Shown here piece after piece: positions 61,612-64,000 of a stretch of DNA of 64,000 nucleotides. The position numbers and the translations under genes were made by a program. Every line of letters begins with the position of its first letter. Position 1 is the stretch's first letter. Origin of the DNA: Pseudomonadota bacterium (GTDB lineage Bacteria > Myxococcota_A > UBA796 > CAJQPC01); assembly GCA_024228935.1 (NCBI GenBank), contig JAAESX010000111.1, positions 1 to 64,000 on the forward strand, given 5' to 3'. A model generated the notes under the pieces. It did no database searches, was not told where the DNA came from, and worked only from the letters and a program-made list of their open reading frames with translations.

Positions 61612-63719
61612 CGTCGGACTCCCGCGAGCAAGAGCAGAGGCAGCAACCAGACCGGGCTCCGCCGTCCTCCGGTGACCGAGTTGCAGCCCTCGTCGTCCGG
61701 CGGCTTGGGCGCCTCGTACCCGCACTCGACGAGCATCATGTCCGGGTCTTCCAGGTCCACGTGCAGCTCCAGGTCGAAGGACGTGTCCGCGCTGCCCTCG
61801 TGATTCTTCACGACGACGGCGATGGTGTTCTCGCCCTGGTGGAACAGCCTGGGATCCACGATGACGTCTTCCGCGGAGTTGTCCCAGTCCTCGTCCTCGG
61901 CCCACGACTCGTGCTTCAGGTCGATCAGGTTCGTCGTGTCCACCAGGTGGCCGTTCACGAACATCGCGATGCCGTCGTCGTAGATGGCGGTGATCCAGGC
62001 GGCCGTCACCCTGCCGGAGATGTCGACCTTGCGGCGGAAGTAGACGCTGGTGCGGTCCTCGTCCCGAGCGTGCAGTTGGTGACTCTCGTCGCCGTCTCCG
62101 ACGCCGATCTCGGCCCGACCGACGGGCCAGTCGCCGTCGTCGAAGTCCTCCTCCATCCACGTCGGGCCCGGCCAGTCGACCTCGTCCCAGACCCGCCAGT
62201 GGCTGCCATAGGGGAAGGTCAGCGAGCCCATCTTGCGGACACGGAAGCGCCCGTCGCTGGTGTCCGACGAGTCGGCGCCGACCACGCGGACCCGGGCCTC
62301 GGTGGTGCGCACCTCGGGCACCGTCCACCCCAGGCGCCCCCCGGTGACGCCCTCGGCGAGCGTCTCCCAGGTCTCCCCGTCACAGGTCCACTCGATGTCC
62401 ACAGGCGCATCCCCGGGACTCCACCAGCGGATGGGTCGCGAGCGGCCGGCGAGCACGTTCTGGTCTCCGTCCGGCTCGACCAGGACGACGGTCTCATTCT
62501 TGAGAAGGACCACCTCGTCCGACAGCGTGCGGTTCATCCGGATGTTCCGAATCGTGAGCCGTTCCGGGGTGATGTCCAGGATCACCGACCCGTTCATCAG
62601 GTCCTCGAAGGCCATGACCGGGTGGTTCGCCCGACCGCTGTTCCCGGTGCCGCCATGTCCGGCGACGACGTAGAGCGCGCCCTCGTCGTCGAACTTCTCG
62701 TAGGGGCCGTCCGAGCCCGGCCGTCCATCGCCACGATCAAGGATGCCCTGCGCAGTCGAGGGGGTCTCGTACGACCCGCTGAGCAGGTAGCTGCGCTCGT
62801 AGATGTGGGAGTGGCCGCCGAGCACCAGGTCCACGCCGGCCGCCTCGAGCAGCGGGACGACGGTCTCCCGCATCTCCATGTGCGTGCGCTCGGTGTCCGA
62901 GTTGTGCGAGCCGTCGGTGTAGGGCGGGTGGTGCCAGAACGAGATCAGCCAAGGCCTGTCGTTGGCCGCCAGGTCCTCCTTCAGCCAGCGGATCATGGCG
63001 CTCTCTTCGCGCCGGTCACTGCCGTGACTGTCCAGGACGACGAAGTGCACCAGGCCGACGTCGAACGCGTAGTAGGCCTCGGTCCCGCTCGCGACGCCCC
63101 CCGCCTCCCCGCCCGACGGCAGCACGTAGCCGTCGTAGTACGGGCCGCGCTGCCCGCGCGAGTCGCTGGTCTGACCCTCGTGGTTCCCGATGGTCGGCCA
63201 GACCGTCGTGTTCCGCAGGATGCTCGAGTAGATGCTGTAGAAGTGGTCGTCGAATTCCTGGGTGGTTCCACTGCCATAGGCCATGTCGCCCATGTGCAGG
63301 AAGATGTCCGGCCGGTCGGCGTCGGTCACGTCCAGCATCGCGTCGCGCGTCTCGGTCTGGAACGGCAGTCCCGTGCCCGAGTCCCCCACGACCCAGATCC
63401 GAAGCTGCTCCTGGTCGCTGGGGACCGTCTCGACGAAGAAGTTCTCTCCGCCGGCGAGCTGCTCGCCCTTGCCGTCGAAGACCGCGTACCAGGTGCGCAC
63501 GCCAGGCTCCAGGTCGGGGAGCGTGACCTCGTGGTGAGTCGTCAGCTTCCCGTCGGTCGCCACGTGAATCAGCTGCTCGGGGTCGGTGCCGTAGCGCACC
63601 TCGCCGAAGCTCATCTCCTCGGTCCGCCACACGACGATCGAGGACGTGGGCGTCGTCCCCTGCAGGTAGGGCTTGCGCTGGAGCTCCGCCCCGAGGGCGG
63701 GAAGGGTCAGCAAGAGCAT
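61602..63719 (-). CDS. Purple acid phosphatase-like protein with MYXO-CTERM-like tail
   Basis: The protein is 705 residues from ATG 63719, chosen because GGGAGA lies just upstream. A short signal MLLLTLPALGA leads to an N-terminal fibronectin-like domain (RKPYLQGTTPTSSIVVWRTEE). The metallophosphatase domain carries all the metal-ligand motifs: VVGDSG, HMGDMAYG, IGNHEG, SFWHHPPY and LGGHSHIYERSY. The C-terminal ~300 residues are beta domains (DISGRVTAAWITAIYDDGIAMFVNG resembles a galactose-binding-like fold). It ends in EGCNSVTGGRRSPVWLLPLLLLAGVRRWR-type order: Cys, helix, Arg cluster, the myxosortase sorting pattern. It is probably a surface-anchored phosphomonoesterase or phosphodiesterase. 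Confidence 0.92.
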   Translation of the reverse strand: MLLLTLPALGAELQRKPYLQGTTPTSSIVVWRTEEMSFGEVRYGTDPEQLIHVATDGKLTTHHEVTLPDLEPGVRTWYAVFDGKGEQLAGGENFFVETVPSDQEQLRIWVVGDSGTGLPFQTETRDAMLDVTDADRPDIFLHMGDMAYGSGTTQEFDDHFYSIYSSILRNTTVWPTIGNHEGQTSDSRGQRGPYYDGYVLPSGGEAGGVASGTEAYYAFDVGLVHFVVLDSHGSDRREESAMIRWLKEDLAANDRPWLISFWHHPPYTDGSHNSDTERTHMEMRETVVPLLEAAGVDLVLGGHSHIYERSYLLSGSYETPSTAQGILDRGDGRPGSDGPYEKFDDEGALYVVAGHGGTGNSGRANHPVMAFEDLMNGSVILDITPERLTIRNIRMNRTLSDEVVLLKNETVVLVEPDGDQNVLAGRSRPIRWWSPGDAPVDIEWTCDGETWETLAEGVTGGRLGWTVPEVRTTEARVRVVGADSSDTSDGRFRVRKMGSLTFPYGSHWRVWDEVDWPGPTWMEEDFDDGDWPVGRAEIGVGDGDESHQLHARDEDRTSVYFRRKVDISGRVTAAWITAIYDDGIAMFVNGHLVDTTNLIDLKHESWAEDEDWDNSAEDVIVDPRLFHQGENTIAVVVKNHEGSADTSFDLELHVDLEDPDMMLVECGYEAPKPPDDEGCNSVTGGRRSPVWLLPLLLLAGVRRWR

Positions 63720-64000
63720 CGACGTCTCCCGAGCAGGAACAACCCCAGGAACCAAGGCCCCACCATAGTCGCCCCGCAGCCCCGTGGCTGGGCGGCGAGC
63801 GCGCGCTGCAGCTCGTCGGAGCGCAGATCGTTCGGGTTGGTCTCATACCGCTCCCGAGCCAGGGCGAGCGCGGCGACCGCGTCGTCGTCGTCCCCCGTCA
63901 GCTCGTGGCGTCGAAGCAGGAGGTCGGGCGAGGCCGAGGATGCGAGCAGCGCGTCCAGGTGCTCGAGCGCCCTGTCGAGCTCCCCCGCCTGATCCCAGGC
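63707..64000 (-). CDS. C-terminal part of an unknown protein with MYXO-CTERM-like tail, 5' end outside the window
   Basis: The last 97 codons of a gene enter from the right edge and end at TGA 63707-63709, overlapping the phosphatase start by 13 bases. The visible part is helical with Leu/Ala/Glu periodicity, TPR-like (ELDRALEHLDALL, AVAALALARERYETN, LRSDELQRALAAQ). It then has RGCGATMVGPWFLGLFLLGRRR: Gly-Cys, one short hydrophobic helix and an Arg cluster. This is the MYXO-CTERM type of sorting tail. It suggests a TPR-containing exported protein made with the phosphatase. Confidence 0.8.
   Translation of the reverse strand, partial: AWDQAGELDRALEHLDALLASSASPDLLLRRHELTGDDDDAVAALALARERYETNPNDLRSDELQRALAAQPRGCGATMVGPWFLGLFLLGRRRCSC

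Overview
The window is 64 kb of very GC-rich, very densely packed bacterial chromosome. It reads like a Myxococcota (deltaproteobacterial) genome, probably from an uncultivated lineage. The reasons are: at least four Hanks-type Ser/Thr kinases (one a pseudokinase, one fused to an AAA+ ATPase and TPR module), many lipoproteins, PKD-, FG-GAP- and Kelch-like surface proteins, an HD-domain/HEAT protein pair, and two proteins at the right end that finish with a MYXO-CTERM-like tail (Cys, hydrophobic helix, Arg cluster). I see no rRNA, tRNA, CRISPR array, insertion sequence or phage module. No gap between genes exceeds about 105 bases, and at least a dozen gene pairs overlap by the 4-base ATGA/GTGA type.

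Layout. 1-6069: an unknown partial gene, a BolA-like gene, a PP-loop ATPase, and a tightly coupled minus-strand operon of a B12-binding-type radical SAM protein, a second radical SAM protein and two receiver-domain proteins. 6129-10368: an SDR-like protein, a VTT/DedA-like membrane protein, an ASST-like lipoprotein, an EF-hand protein and an RlmI-like methyltransferase. 10472-10786: a small PilZ-like gene broken by an in-frame TAA. 20702 down to 11601: nine co-directional minus-strand genes (thiolase, lipase-like hydrolase, methyltransferase, membrane protein, orphan TrpF, CHAT-like/Clp_N-like/FHA protein, Ser/Thr kinase with a frameshifted tail, cyclophilin lipoprotein, Kelch-like lipoprotein). 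Divergent from it, 20733-27395 holds a carotenoid oxygenase, a second SCP2-type thiolase, an alpha/beta hydrolase, a FadL-like outer-membrane protein and a large lipoprotein that resembles tubular lipid-binding proteins. This stretch looks like a handling system for a hydrophobic compound.

27403-44209 contains signalling and surface proteins: a pseudokinase with an N-terminal zinc ribbon, two PKD lipoproteins (one with a CxxCH haem motif), an HD/HEAT pair, a kinase with a C-terminal Cache-like sensor, an M15-like peptidase and a bestrophin. 44235-50950 holds the kinase-ATPase, a PuuD-type membrane urate oxidase, a thioredoxin-like lipoprotein, a DUF2141 protein and a TerB-like protein. 51009-55438 encodes an 1130-residue disordered/hydrophobic/coiled-coil protein, possibly a contractile-injection-system payload, with a coupled TPR partner. 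55497-64000 holds a catalytically dead M1-peptidase homologue, an unknown protein, a gluzincin-like lipoprotein gene broken by two stop codons, an FMN-dependent hydroxyacid oxidase, a purple acid phosphatase-like protein and a partial gene.

The most unusual whole-window signal is the form of the export signals. Most lipoproteins carry the lipobox cysteine at residue 7-9, with no basic n-region, and in at least four of them an in-frame stop just upstream rules out a longer start. Several genes are also interrupted, and several enzyme families appear with their catalytic residues lost.
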